From NCBI GenBank assembly GCA_013398175.1, contig VZRZ01002085.1:547082-611081 (forward strand): a stretch of DNA of 64,000 bases, given 5' to 3'. Source of the DNA: Climacteris rufus (lineage: Eukaryota; Chordata; Aves; Passeriformes; Climacteridae). Positions 33,930 through 45,111 of this stretch are shown here, piece after piece. The position numbers and the translations under genes were made by a program. The notes below the pieces were generated by a model that saw only the letters and a program-made list of their open reading frames with translations, ran no database searches and was not told the origin of the DNA. Positions within the stretch are counted from its first letter, which is position 1. Every line of letters starts with the position of its first letter.

Positions 33930-34235
33930 TGTTGCCCTGATTTTTGCAGTTCTGGATGTTGTCATTCTTTCGTAGCTAGTTTCTCACACTTTTCTCTGTA
34001 AACATGGCCATGTTATTGTAACTGTATCTTATCACTTGCATTCCTTTCTCCTGGACATAGAACTTTTCCTTTGACCATTGTAACTGAGGGAGGAAGAACT
34101 GATTTCCTCCAATGAATAGTGATTTCTAAATGCATATAAAAAGTAAAGAAAGCAGGTCTTGCCCCCCTTCCTTCCTTCTCTCTGATCCTGGTAATAGGTG
34201 CCTCTGTCTCTTCCTTTTGTGTCGTTACTGCGACA
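33930..34235 (+). mobile_element. Solo LTR (LTR-B), same family as LTR-A, nested in LTR-C
   Basis: This 306-bp element starts TGTTGCCCTGA and ends GTTACTGCGACA, with a perfect 6-bp duplication GGGGGA on both sides. It aligns along its whole length with LTR-A at 5223: GCAGTTCTGGATGTT near the left end, GCCATGTTATTGTAA, CATTCCTTTCTCCTGG, TTTCCTTTGACCA and GTGTCGTTACTGCG at the right end. The middle is diverged, so these are different insertions of one family and not a recent local duplication. It lies on the + strand, opposite to its host LTR-C. No internal region is attached. Confidence 0.88.
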
Positions 34236-34241
34236 GGGGGA
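34236..34241. repeat. Target-site duplication GGGGGA, right copy
   Basis: Identical to 33924-33929 on the left of LTR-B. Confidence 0.87.
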
Positions 34242-34284
34242 AAAGCGGGATCGACCACTGGCCCCACCCAGATGCAACGCAGCA

Positions 34285-34290
34285 CCTAGA
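34285..34290. repeat. Target-site duplication CCTAGA, right copy
   Basis: Matches 33308-33313 and closes LTR-C within the CR1. Confidence 0.85.
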
Positions 34291-34353
34291 CAATCTTGAA
34301 AGTCCCTTCCAACTCAAACCATCCCATTATTATATGGATCTGTGATTCTGTGA
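34291..34353 (+). mobile_element. CR1 LINE, right part (3' terminus)
   Basis: CAATCTTGAAAGTCCCTTCC, AACTCAAACCATCCCATT and the terminal CTGTGATTCTGTGA continue the CR1 that stops at 33313. Together they form one insertion of about 490 bases. Confidence 0.9.
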
Positions 34354-37300
34354 CCTTGTCAAATCAGAATGGATGACTTTGAAGGAGAAAGTGAAGGCTA
34401 GATGTGCACAGGATGGAGTAATGTGACAGTCTTTGGAATACTTTTCAGAAGCCAATGAGAAAATTCTAAGTGTAGCACTGGAGATTGGAGCATACTGGAA
34501 ACTACAACTCCATCTGAACCCTCCTCTGATCAGAAACAGGAAGATCATGGAGACAATAGAAGGGATTTCAATGTGGAGATAGGGTACAGCTCATTTTGGG
34601 AGGACAGGAGCTTCAGCCTTTGGAAATAACCACTGAGCTTGGCTGCCATACATGGCATGGAAAGTTGTGCACCATTCCTCATGATGAATGGGTCCAAATG
34701 CTAAAACAGACACTGTCTCCAGCAAAGCAACAATCAGGGTTCAGGGAACATTCCTGTGCTTTGCTGACAGACATCTATTCACCTTGGCTTTTTTATTCTT
34801 GTTGCTGTAAAAAGATGTGCTAGCACGAAATGCTGTGTCTTAATCTGGAGAATATGGGGTTGGGGGAATTTTATGAATGAAATCCTTTCCTGTGACCTGA
34901 TAACAATTACACAAGTTGAGTCATGGTGTAATTTTTCTCCATCACATAATCTTTAATGAAAATTTGGATTCTTTGTTCCCAATCTTGCAGCATTTCAAAG
35001 CTTTCACCTGGTGCCAAAGCTAAGTGCTGTTGAAGTGGTGGTTCCCTGTGTGACAGGAGAGCAGGGGCACAGTGCAGAGGACAAGGTTTAAAACACAGAA
35101 TAGTCCTAAAAATCATGACAGTTAAAATTAGAACAGGAGGAAAAATAAGAAATTCGGATTGATTTTATCCCTGATTTTTGATCTTTGAGTCTTTTCTTAA
35201 GAAGTTGTTGAATTCTTCCTGCATGAACCTAAGGATAGAAAATATCAAGGCTTGATGGAGAAAAAAAAATACTTGTCTGCAGTATTAGTTATTTACTCAC
35301 CTTCCATGTAATAAATTTGCCCTGACTGCTTAAGCAAAGCTCATGAAATTTGAGTTGAATGGAGTGAAGAACCTATTGCTTCTATCCCATTGAAGAATCT
35401 TTGGCCTCAATTAATTTTTCATTGCATTAGGCTACTGAAAGTGAAATCCCAGAGATTTGTATCCAGTTCTAATCAATATAAGTTATATATTGAGTGGCCA
35501 GTACGAGTTCATTGAGTTAACAGTCTTCCCTCAACTGAACACAGTCATAAATCAAATTCAATCAATTAATCTTTAGAAATTTTCTTTGTAACACCAGGGG
35601 TCTGGAGATACTACTCATAAAACGAGGCTGAAAGGGAACTTTTGGGTCTGCATGAAGCTGATACACACCTGACATTCCATGGACCTTCATCCTCTTGGCT
35701 CCTGAGCAGCTCCTGTGCATCCCCCAGGAGATTTGCCCCAGAAGAGCCACCCAAGGAGCAGCTGCTGGGCAAACACAGACATGCAGAGCCATCAGGGATG
35801 CATCAGGATACCTCAGACACCATGAGGTGATTCACACGGACACACAAGGTGCTCCAGGGTGTCCAGGATTTGAAATTAAGCATGTAAAAACAAGATGGAA
35901 TTCAGGCAATACATTTTTTTGGTGTGAGCTGCTCCAAAGGCCAGTTAACCTCTAATTTAAAGGATAGGCACTAGAACATTTACTCAGCTAAACTCTTAGT
36001 GGTAACTCCAGGGGAATTTTGAGAGGGTAGAGCACAAAATACAGTGATATTCTCAACTTTGGAAGGCTAAAAAGAAATTCATTAAATAACTGGTATTTTA
36101 CAAAACAGCTTTTTACAAAACAGCTTTTTTTTCTAGAAAATGTGAACTCTACAATAGGCAGAGTAACAGAGTAACTTTGTTCATGTCACAGATTATTACT
36201 ATCTTTATATTTGGCCTAACAAATTTGATTAATATTTAATACTTAGAGATATGCCAATAGTAGCAACTTTATTATAGTTTTTTTAATTATTGCCTTGGTT
36301 TTTTATTTGTGTTGAGGACAGATAGCAAAAACTCTCCCTTTGCCTTTCGTGTCAAGACTCACCAACCTCAACTGATCATCAAGGGCTTATTTATACCAGT
36401 ACTAAAATAGTAGTAAGCTATTTATTCCTACCAGTACTACTATTATTTATACCAGCACTAAACTCATCAAACATCATGGAGAACAGTTCACATTAAGAAC
36501 ACTCTGAGTGTGGGAGAATACCATAATTTTGATGTAACATTTCATATAAAGAATACTGTGTAGATAGGCAGTACTATAAAATATTCCCTTTCCAGCATTA
36601 CATTTATACAATTAATTTTAGAATTCAAGACTGACAAGATCCTGGAAGATTTTTCTGGTCCCTGGCACATGCATCAAGATTCAATCACGTTGACCTTGGA
36701 TGATCTGCATCAAGTGTAGGGAAAATACAGGAAATATATGCTGTGAGTCTCAGACATGCAAGAGTTATTTGATATATTAAACTACATTCGATACTAATTT
36801 TGAATGGGGAAAAGAAAAATGCACATTTAGCACTTCAGCATTTGTGCAAGGACTGCTGAATCACAGAGCAGAGATCCAGGATGAAATGGAAACAGCACAG
36901 CTCCTCTGACCTGTTCACTCACAACACTAAGAACAATCAGCTGATGTGTGAAACTCAGGGAACAGGAGCATTTATAGGTGTTATCAAAAGGATGACTCCT
37001 CTATCACTCTATACCACTATGAATTCCTTTTTACTATTGTGAAATAGTAAATTTCTACATTATGGCATTATCAGTTCTGTTACCTCCTCTTCTGCCTTTG
37101 CGCTAAACTTCACAGAGGTAGCAAAAATCAACTCTAGATCCAAGTGTGAAAATTTTGGATCTCCAGGTCTGGGGAGTACAGCTGAGCTTCAGGATAAATT
37201 GTTTGGGGTTTTTTTTCTAGATAACAAAGGCAAAAAAATCCAAAATTTCTTTGGGTATATTGTGTTAATATGGGATATTGCTGGAAACATACTCACTGTG

Positions 37301-38040
37301 AACATAGAGGCTGGTGACCCCTTATGTCTTCCCTGTCCTCCGCCCCTCTTCCTTGTGACCCAATATAATTAATTCATAATAGAATTAATTTGGTGCAGAT
37401 AGGTGGTTGTGTAGGCTTCAGACCTATTCTTGCACAGAGCTGGCCATAATTACATTCATTTTTTGGCTTCCATGGCATTTCTGAAATACCATAATAATGC
37501 AGAAAAGGAGCTTCTGGGCTGCTGTTCTGTCTGATCCAGATTCTCCTGCAACAAATAGGGAAAATCCCTTAGGTCTTTTCCTTGTTCTTGAGAATTGCAT
37601 TGAATTTCTCTCTCACCTTGCAGACCTTTTTCTCATTTGCTGCATCACTCCTCAGCTCCTCACCACACCTAACTGTTCATTTAAGCATCTCCTTGTGAAC
37701 AGTGTACGGTGGAAGCTTTTAGTTTTGCAGATTTAAGTAGTTTTGCAGTTCTGTCAGATTTAAGTACCAGCTTCATGTTTCACTACCTGTGCCTTTGCCG
37801 ACGTTTAACCAATCTGTTTTTTTCAGGGTTTACACAAAAGCTCTGATTATGTTAGAGATAATTGCATCTCAGTTTTTGGAGGATTACTCTGCTTAGACAT
37901 CTATCTCATGCTCAGAATCACTGCCACAATGTCCACAAAATAACAGCCAAAACAATATGAATGGGTAAACAACAGTGAAGTCACCAATAATGTGATTTTT
38001 CAAGGTGCAAAATGACCTTTTCTGTTCTATTCCTTTTACC
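34354..38040. other. AT-rich non-coding sequence
   Basis: No gene or interspersed repeat is recognised. Minor internal repeats are present: TTTTACAAAACAGC twice at about 36095-36125, and imperfect TTTAT-CCAGTACTA units at about 36389-36462. Open frames have at most 90 codons and no features. Confidence 0.5.
36389..36462. repeat. Imperfect short repeats (TTTATACCAGYACTA-like)
   Basis: ATTTATACCAGTACTAAA at 36389, a shorter variant CCTACCAGTACTA near 36427, and ATTTATACCAGCACTAAA at 36445. The order suggests local duplication. Confidence 0.65.
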
Positions 38041-38778
38041 CCCTCAGGGGTTGTGGTCAGTCTATCACATGTTGTCTCTCCCGCTCATTCCTCCTCAGGG
38101 GAGGACTCCTCACACTCTTTCCCTGCCCCAGCCTGAAGTTCCTCCCACAGTTCTCCATGAACTTCTCCAACATGGGTCCTTCACATGGGTTTCAGACCTT
38201 CAGGAACTGCTTCAGAGTGGGTCCCTTCCATGGGATGCATCCTTCAGGACCAGGCTGCTCCAGGATAGATCTCCTTTGGGATCACAAATCCTGCCAGGAA
38301 ACCTGCTCCAGCATGGGCTCCTCTCTCCACGGGTCCACAGGTCCCTGCCAGGACCCTGCTCCAGCACAGCCTTCCCATGTGCTGCAGGTGGATCTCTGTT
38401 CCCCCACGGAGCTCCCTGGGCTGCAGGGTCACAGCTGCCTCTCCATGGGCGGCACCAGGGGCTGCAGAGGAATCTCACATCCAGGACCTGGAGCAGCTCC
38501 TGCTCCTCCTTTTGCACTGACCTGGGGGCTGCAGGGCCGATCCTCTCACATGCTCTCACTCCCTTCCCCAGCTGCAGTTGCTGTTGTCCTTTTTTTTTAC
38601 TTTTCTTACACACGTAATCCCAGAGGCACCACCACCATCACTTTGGCCAGCAGTGGGTCTGTCTTGCAGCCACCTGGAACTGGCTCCAAGGACATGGGGG
38701 AAGCTTCCAGCAGCTTCCCACAAAAGCCATCTCTGTAGTCTCCCCACTACCAGAGCTCTGCTGTGCAAACCCAGTGCA
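38041..38778 (-). mobile_element. LTR fragment (avian ERV, probably ERVL-like), minus strand
   Basis: Read on the minus strand the element begins TGCACTGGGTTTGCACAGC and carries GGCTTTTGTGGGAAGCTGCT, GGAAGCTTCCCCCATGTCC, GCAACTGCAGCTGGGGAAGG and a series of CTGGAGCAG-containing units. It stops at GACCACAACCCCTGAG. This matches a widespread avian LTR I remember, with GCTGGAGCAG repeats in its U3-like part. The right edge at 38778 looks like a true TG end. The left end is truncated before the expected TATA, poly(A) and U5 sequences. No target-site duplication can be scored. The antisense and sense open frames of up to 201 codons here are repeat artefacts. The class is uncertain. Confidence 0.72.
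38162..38370 (-). repeat. Internal ~48-bp tandem units within the LTR fragment
   Basis: The + strand word CTGCTCCAGnATGGG or a close variant recurs at about 38162, 38207, 38255, 38303 and 38356. The spacings are 45, 48, 48 and 53 bases. Each unit also carries a copy of a TTCAGGA or CCAGGA word. Confidence 0.75.
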
Positions 38779-39387
38779 CTTTAAATCCCTCTTCTGAACT
38801 TGTTGCACATGTGGTCTGACCAGGAGTTCTGAGTAGCTTATCAGTGCTTTGTTCTATTTTGTTTCTAGATGCATTCAGAAAGCAAATATCCTTTTAAAGA
38901 TAAATTCTTTCATTCTTGAACTGAATTCTGGTTTTTATCTCCTTTTAAATAACTGCATTGGCCCTTCCAAGATCTTTGTCACTTTTTCCCTTTGTTTACT
39001 TTGCCTATATTTGATTTATTCTAGGCTGGTGCCTGACATTTTATGGTGTATTTGTGGTTGCTGTGAGTTCCTTCACTGCTCCCTCAGCACAGACAACACC
39101 CAGTGCTTCCATCATCCTTGATACGAAATGACAAACTACTTCATGTGGAAGCATAGAAAACACAGAAAAAACTGCTTCGATTATTTTTTCCCATCTTCAG
39201 GAGAGATTATTTGCATGTTTAGACACAGCAGCAAAAGGAGCAGTGACCTTCAGTCAACTGCAAACCTGTTGTCCTTCTGTGCCTGTTAGTATGTATGGAT
39301 TTCCTTCTTTCTTTTTCAATCTTCCTTTTTATTTTAGTCTGCGTTGATTTCATCCAGCACACTGGTACTGAGCACCCCATCGTGTCC
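38779..39387. other. AT-rich non-coding sequence
   Basis: No feature is recognised between the LTR fragment and the pentanucleotide array. Confidence 0.5.
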
Positions 39388-39510
39388 GAAGGAAGGAAAG
39401 GAAGGAAAGGAAGGAAAGGAAAGGAAGGAAAGAGGAAAGGAAAGGAAAGGAAAGGAAAGGAAAGGAAAGGAAAGGAAAGGAAAGGAAAGGAAAGGAAAGG
39501 AAAGGAAAAA
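39388..39510. repeat. (AAAGG)n pentanucleotide array with AAGG start
   Basis: A purine-only array of about 120 bases. The left part mixes AAGG and AAAGG units; the right part is a nearly perfect AAAGG repeat. Open frames reading KERKG on one strand and SFPFL on the other are products of the repeat. Confidence 0.95.
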
Positions 39511-41322
39511 TCTGATGATCACTTTAATCAGTGATCTTTAATTAGTAACATTTGCACATTCCAGAATACTCTGTTGGGGAGAACACTCTTTGTCAGAAAG
39601 AGAATCCTTGCCAGGGAATTAAAAGGTGTATTTGCAGCACATAAATTTATGCCATTGCGTGAACATATTTAGGTGAAATATGGTCAAATACATGTAATAT
39701 TTACATATGTCTGGGTTACAGTTTTTTTGCCTTCTGGAGTCAGTTTAGGACTTTTCTGTCTCTACCTGCACCAGTATGTTTCAAGAAATCTTCCAATTTC
39801 AGAGCTGCTTTATATGATTCTTATCTTATTCCAGAGGGACAATCATGTGCTTGTCTTCTTATTTTTTTCTTTCATAATTTTTCTTTCAGAATGTAGAAAT
39901 TTTTCTTCACTGTGTAAGGTGAAAAGGAAGAGTGAGGCAGTTCAACACCAACTCTCTGTGTTTTCAGATTTTGAGATTTCATCTTCAGGCCTACTCACCA
40001 CATTTTTTAAAAATATATTTCAGCCTTTTATTTTTTATCTGTTATAGTTTGGTGTTGCTGTGAATTTAAAATCACCCGAGTGTAACTAAACAGTCACTGA
40101 AATTAAGGAATGACAGGAATCAAATACAACCTTCCAACACAGGGGGACAATCACTGCCCTGGTCAATCTCTCACATTAGACAGGAAATTCAAACATATCA
40201 AACTCTGTTGAAACAAAAAGTTTAAATATATTTTAAAATATGTGGGACAAAATGTTCTCAGAAAACTCTCAGAATAATTTTGCCATCAGATCATATTGTC
40301 CTATACTGGAGCAATGTAAGACACAGGAAAAATCCAGCCTTGGATAAGGAAGGGAGAGACTCATCTGTTCTTTTGTACATTAAATGTCTTCAAATGTCTT
40401 GGGCTAAATTAACTTCACTTTAGGACACTAAGAGACATTAGAAGTTATTTTTTACTCCTTATGGATGATGATTGAGCTTTCAGAGATGGTAAAAGCTGCC
40501 ACAAAACTGGAAAGAACCATCCATGCAGGTATAATAATAAAAATTTCTACAGGCAGACCTTCACCTCCATCCCACCTAAAAAAAAGGGTTTGCACTAGAA
40601 AACACTTTTGGCAGAAATCTACTTTTATATTCGAGTAAACTAACATCCATTGTTGTTGATGTTGTGTCACTTGGTACAGGTCAGGTGCAGGAGTAAACAG
40701 GGAGTAAATAAAGTATTTCATCTTTAGCCTTTGCAGTACCTAATGAAGCCTCAGTGTATCTGGTCCTCAGGGCCTCCCAGAAGGAAAGAAAAAGAAAAAG
40801 GAAATCACTGAAAGCTGTAATGGCAACTTTCAGCTAAATAGACGCTACAGCAGTGGGTACAGACCCCTAATGTGCTGGAATCCTGGCATGTGCTTGGATC
40901 TGAGATATTTATCTGTTAATTCCTGCTAGAAATACACACAGTTGCTGTTGAGGCCCCAATGAAAAAGAGGGATCTGCTCATAACCTTCTAAAATGGTTGG
41001 TGCTGTCATGTTGTAGGAATGATGCAGATATTAAAAAAGAATACAGTTTCTTTTACTTTCCTAAGTATGTATTTGTTATTTTCCTTTAGAAACTGAATTT
41101 GGACAACAACACATGGGTTTTTAAAGAAGTATCATTAAATCACTTACTGTATGGACCATAACAATACGAAGTTATTTCACATAACACTACAGAGGGAGCA
41201 CAGTGCAAATTTAAAAGCAGATATAGTGCAGATCCATCTAACACTCACTCACTTCAGCCAGAACTCTTTCAAAAGACCATGATTCATCAGGGAACAGGAC
41301 AATTTCCGTGTCTAAAACTCTT

Positions 41323-41324
<2 letters not shown>
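39511..41324. other. AT-rich non-coding sequence
   Basis: No supported gene. Open frames of up to 124 codons (39673-40047, +) are phenylalanine- and leucine-rich, as expected from T-rich DNA, and show no family features. Confidence 0.5.

Positions 41325-41353
<29 letters not shown>
41325..41353. repeat. Poly(T) tract of 29
   Basis: The longest homopolymer in the window. On the minus strand it reads GATACAATAAA running into poly(A), consistent with a retroposed 3' end. The adjoining 100 bases do not match a repeat I know with confidence. Confidence 0.85.
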
Positions 41354-41355
<2 letters not shown>

Positions 41356-42710
41356 TGTATCTCTAAGTACCTCACAATCAGCGGAGAACTGTCATTTCCC
41401 AGCCCACTTTATGTCATGAGCTAAGTGACTAACCTGTTCAAAGTGTTTAGTGTCAGCTCAGAAAACACAGAAAAATCCAGACAAAAGGAGAAAATTGGCA
41501 TCCCGAGGAGTACAGAAAGCTCGTGAAAAGCTGAAGATTCAAATAATCTCCATTCTAGTCTTCTGAAAAACACCCAAAGGCCTATGAGAAAGGAGTTTCA
41601 CTAAATTTTTGGTTGATGATATATCTGAAGCCGAGTTTTCCCTAAACAGAAAGTTTTACCAGACTAGAGAAGCTGGCTTTTAGAATGTGTGAATCTTTTG
41701 AGGAGTCTTCAGAGCATTTTGTGTGAAGTCAGAAACAAACAAAACACAAGACAAAATGCAAGCTTCACTTAGTGTGGGTAGATAATACCAGAATAACTTG
41801 GTATTTTTCTCTGAAAATAAAATTCCCATGAAAAAGGTTACACATTTATTCTGTGAGTTGGGTACAGCACCTGCTGCAGTGACATGGGGACACTACCAGA
41901 ACTCCATGGAGGAGACACCAGGAAAAGGGGAGGTGACAGCAGGCAGCAGGTAAAGAACTCACTGGCAGAGTTTCCCAGGAAACAGAACTCAGGCCTCAGC
42001 TCACTTCATGGTTTCTTTTATGAATTGGCACAAAATGACACTGTGTTAATTGCATTTCCCAGTGACCTGAAGCTGGAGGGCATCTGGTATCAACACAAAA
42101 ATCAGGACTTTATGTCCTAAAAGCTGCATGACCTCAAAGACTGGAATTAAAAGAAAGCTGAAAGGAATTTAACAGGAAAAAAAAAAAGTAAGATTGCATA
42201 CTTGGAGGCTGATCTCAGGCATTTCTGCTGTGAGTTGAGACAGAGCAGTTGGAAATGAGTGAGAAAGAGGACCAGTGTTGTGGCACAACTGATAACAAGG
42301 GACTGGGAAATGCTGGGGTGATGGTGATGTCAGCAAGGGGGAAGCTGAATGCAGTAGCCAAAAACTGCTTCCAGTAGACTGAAGGAAAATTATTGGCCTG
42401 GTATAAGAAATGGAAGAGATCTCATCTGAAATCACATCTATCCATTCATGGTCAACAAAGATTGAGCACTGAGGAGGTGTAAGGAGAGACTGTCTTGGTC
42501 AGGGGAGTGAGAACCCTCTTGTGGGATGGAGTAGAGGAAAACCAGCAGTAGGTGCAGTAAAAGGCCAAGAAGAGCTGTGACTGTCCTCTGTCAGCACAAT
42601 ATCTTTTGAAACAAAAAAAAAAAACAAATTTAGAAGAAGAGCATCTGATTTTAACTGTTGATGAGTGCCTTTGAGCTGATAACAAAGAGATTTATGGGCC
42701 ATTCACTTAA
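41354..42710. other. Non-coding sequence without recognised features
   Basis: No gene or transposon is supported. Short A-runs occur at about 42176 and 42611. Confidence 0.45.
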
Positions 42711-42772
42711 GAGTTGGACTTGATGATTCCTTGGGTCCCGTCCAACTCAGAATATTCTGTGATGCTGTGATT
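42711..42772 (+). mobile_element. CR1 LINE 3' terminus (short)
   Basis: GAGTTGGACTTGATGATTCC, TTGGGTCCCGTCCAACTCAG and ATTCTGTGATGCTGTGA match the CR1 3' tip. About 60 bases remain. Confidence 0.85.
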
Positions 42773-45111
42773 TCACACTTTAAGCCTGGTGAAGTCTTGG
42801 AATAGTATTTAATAGAAGATAAAGAAATAAAAGTGGTGTTGTAACAAATACCATATGGGATTCAACTTCAGTTTGCATCTCTCACAAGAACACAGGATGT
42901 TTTTTCTGAGCAAAGTACCATCCTCTACTGTAGGGTTTCCTGGCTCAATGCTCATCTCTGAATCTGCAGTGATGCAGTGATGATTTCTTCTCTGGCAGAT
43001 GACAGCATGGAAAATAATGGCACCTCCACAAATCTTCTTTTACCCTCTTATAGTAGGGCCTGATGAGAAAAGGCTCCTCTCTCAGGAGCCCAGGAGATGG
43101 ATAGAGGTGCTGATGGGTTCCTGTGTAGCTCACCACAATCGATGCTCTCTGATTGAGAGTTCATATCTAAACTGCTCAAGTTCAAATGTTTATACCACTG
43201 ACCAACACTAAAAACTTAAATGTGCTGTTCCAGTTTTAGGATCTAAAAATTTCAGACCCTTTTTCATTAAAAAAATAATATTGCTTACCTGTGATCTCTT
43301 AGTGCCTGGAAAAAAAATCCACCTGTGTATTATTTCACTTGTGCTCAGCTCCAAGTTGTTCTGAGTGGAGGCAGAGTGATTCCACAGCCTAATATTGCAA
43401 TTGGGTTTTATTCATAAAATTATTTTTTTTCAATTCAGTTAATTGTATTGAAATGAAATTAATTGAAAAGGGAAAGGGACTTCCCTTCAAACTCATTGCC
43501 CTAAATTGCTAGAGACACTGCTCCTTATAATGTTGCTTAACCCAACTTTAACTCCTGCCTTTACTCTGTTTAAATGAAATTTGTCACTGCAGCTTTCAGT
43601 GTGCAGTACAGAAATGTGCTGCATGATGTAACCTTGAAGCTTCACTTAAGACAAGGAACAAAACCTGGTGTTTTCCAGGGGACTGATCCAGGACAAATAT
43701 TGGAATTTCTCACGTGGACATTTTCTCTCATTACTACTTTTAAGAATATACAACATGAAACATAGAACTACTCTAGACTCTTTCTCTTCTCAGCTGGTGA
43801 GTGTAATGCACTCTGACACCTTCTCACTCAAATTCATTTTGCATCCTTTGCACCTCCTCCATTTTCCTGGAGCTGCTCAACTCCCATCATCTGTTTTTTA
43901 AGACAGCACTTAGTGTTAGAAGTGCCTATGAAAAGTGCAATGTACCCTTACCAGGCATTGCTGGGCTGCTCTTCTGAAAGCATCTATTTTTTCATATACT
44001 ATTTCCTTATTTAACAGTCTTAAAGCCCTTCTCTCATGTCCACATGTCCTGGGAAAAATCAGAATCCTTTGATTAATAGGTTAATATAGTAAAACACCTC
44101 ACCAAACACAATCCTGTTCCCATCTTTCTCTCCATCTTTGGAGGAGGGCCTGGCACGATTTCTGACTGACTTCAGCAAAGCAAGAACCCTTCCTTGTCTA
44201 TGTTATTCCAGGTGAGACACACTGTCTTACAGCTTTGTTTTAGCAGGTTGACACTGAGAGGAATGTTTTTTATGGAGGGTATAAAAACTGCAGGATTTGG
44301 TTGGAGAAAAACCAGAAAGATGGGTCCTATTTCACTGAGGGTTTTTAAGGGATAACTCATTTGGACCTAGTTTCAAAGGCAAGTTTTAATTAAAAGCACA
44401 TTGTGCAGATTTGTAAGAAAGTGACTAACTGGTAGAAGGTCAGCTATCTTGTAAGCAGCAAGTCATGGGAAAATTGTGCTATTATGGGTTATATAAGCAT
44501 AACAAAGCTTTCATCTATCATTACTATTAAATTTGTCCTCTTTAAGTAGACTCCATAGCTCTGCTGGCCTTCAGGGCTTTAGCTAACATGGGGTTTGACT
44601 TTTTGCTAGTGAAAGATACTTCCCAATCAGCAAAGACTATAATGAGACCTGATTCTTCCCTTTCAGTGGGCAGAAGGGAGAATAGAGTACAAAGGCAAAA
44701 CAACATAGAGAGAGCTGGAGCACAAATTGCAGCAGATAAAAGTCAGCTGGTGTTCCAGAATAGACCAAATTTAACCCTAGAAATCCTTTGTCCATTTCTG
44801 AAACGTTGAAGGAGGACATGTCCTGAGATGACTGCTAATAAAAAGGGACATGGCTTGTCACCTGTCAAGAGCAGACAGGTCTTGGGCAATATGTTGCATT
44901 AAGAGAGGAAAATGATTGCTTATCATAGCTGTTCCAGGAACTGTGCCAAGGGATTGATTCATCCTCAGGTTCAAAGGTTGGAAGCAAGATGAGCATCACA
45001 GAGCCCGACCATCAGCTGTAGAGAGCAAAGGAAGACAAGCAAAGGGCTGAAGTCTGGAAGATGGAACAAATATCAGCATATGTCAATATCAATCTCTAAG
45101 TGTGACAAATA
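42773..45111. other. AT-rich non-coding sequence
   Basis: Nothing recognisable. Open frames are short. Confidence 0.5.

Larger units (their letters stand above)
33314..34284 (-). mobile_element. Solo LTR (LTR-C), minus strand, ERVK-like, itself split by LTR-B
   Basis: On the + strand it runs from TGCCACGGCTAAATTCG to CAACGCAGCA, with TG...CA ends and a 6-bp duplication CCTAGA. Without the nested LTR-B and its duplicated hexamer it is about 659 bp. Orientation is minus: read on that strand there is a TATAAC box (33585-33590) and, about 60 bases downstream, AATAAA (33524-33529). This leaves an R-U5 of roughly 200 bases. The U3 part (about 33660-33920) is strikingly CpG-rich and contains a perfect inverted repeat with two GCGGCCGC sites. 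No internal retroviral sequence is attached, so it is a solo LTR. It inserted into a CR1 and was later hit by LTR-B. Both ends and the duplication are read directly; the ERVK assignment rests on the 6-bp duplication. Confidence 0.82.

Noticed and set aside
5223..34235. LTR-A and LTR-B as the two LTRs of one provirus
   Set aside because: They are 28 kb apart, too diverged, and each has its own different target-site duplication, so they are separate insertions.
38012..38738. Overlapping 201- and 193-codon open frames
   Set aside because: They translate the antisense of an LTR fragment with tandem units. The repeated CSSMGSS-like words come from the DNA repeat.
39388..39510. CRISPR-like or satellite array
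   Set aside because: The unit is 5 bp with no spacers, so it is a microsatellite; there is no other sign of prokaryotic DNA.
39295..39541. KERKG-repeat and SFPFL-repeat open frames
   Set aside because: Direct products of the AAAGG pentanucleotide array.
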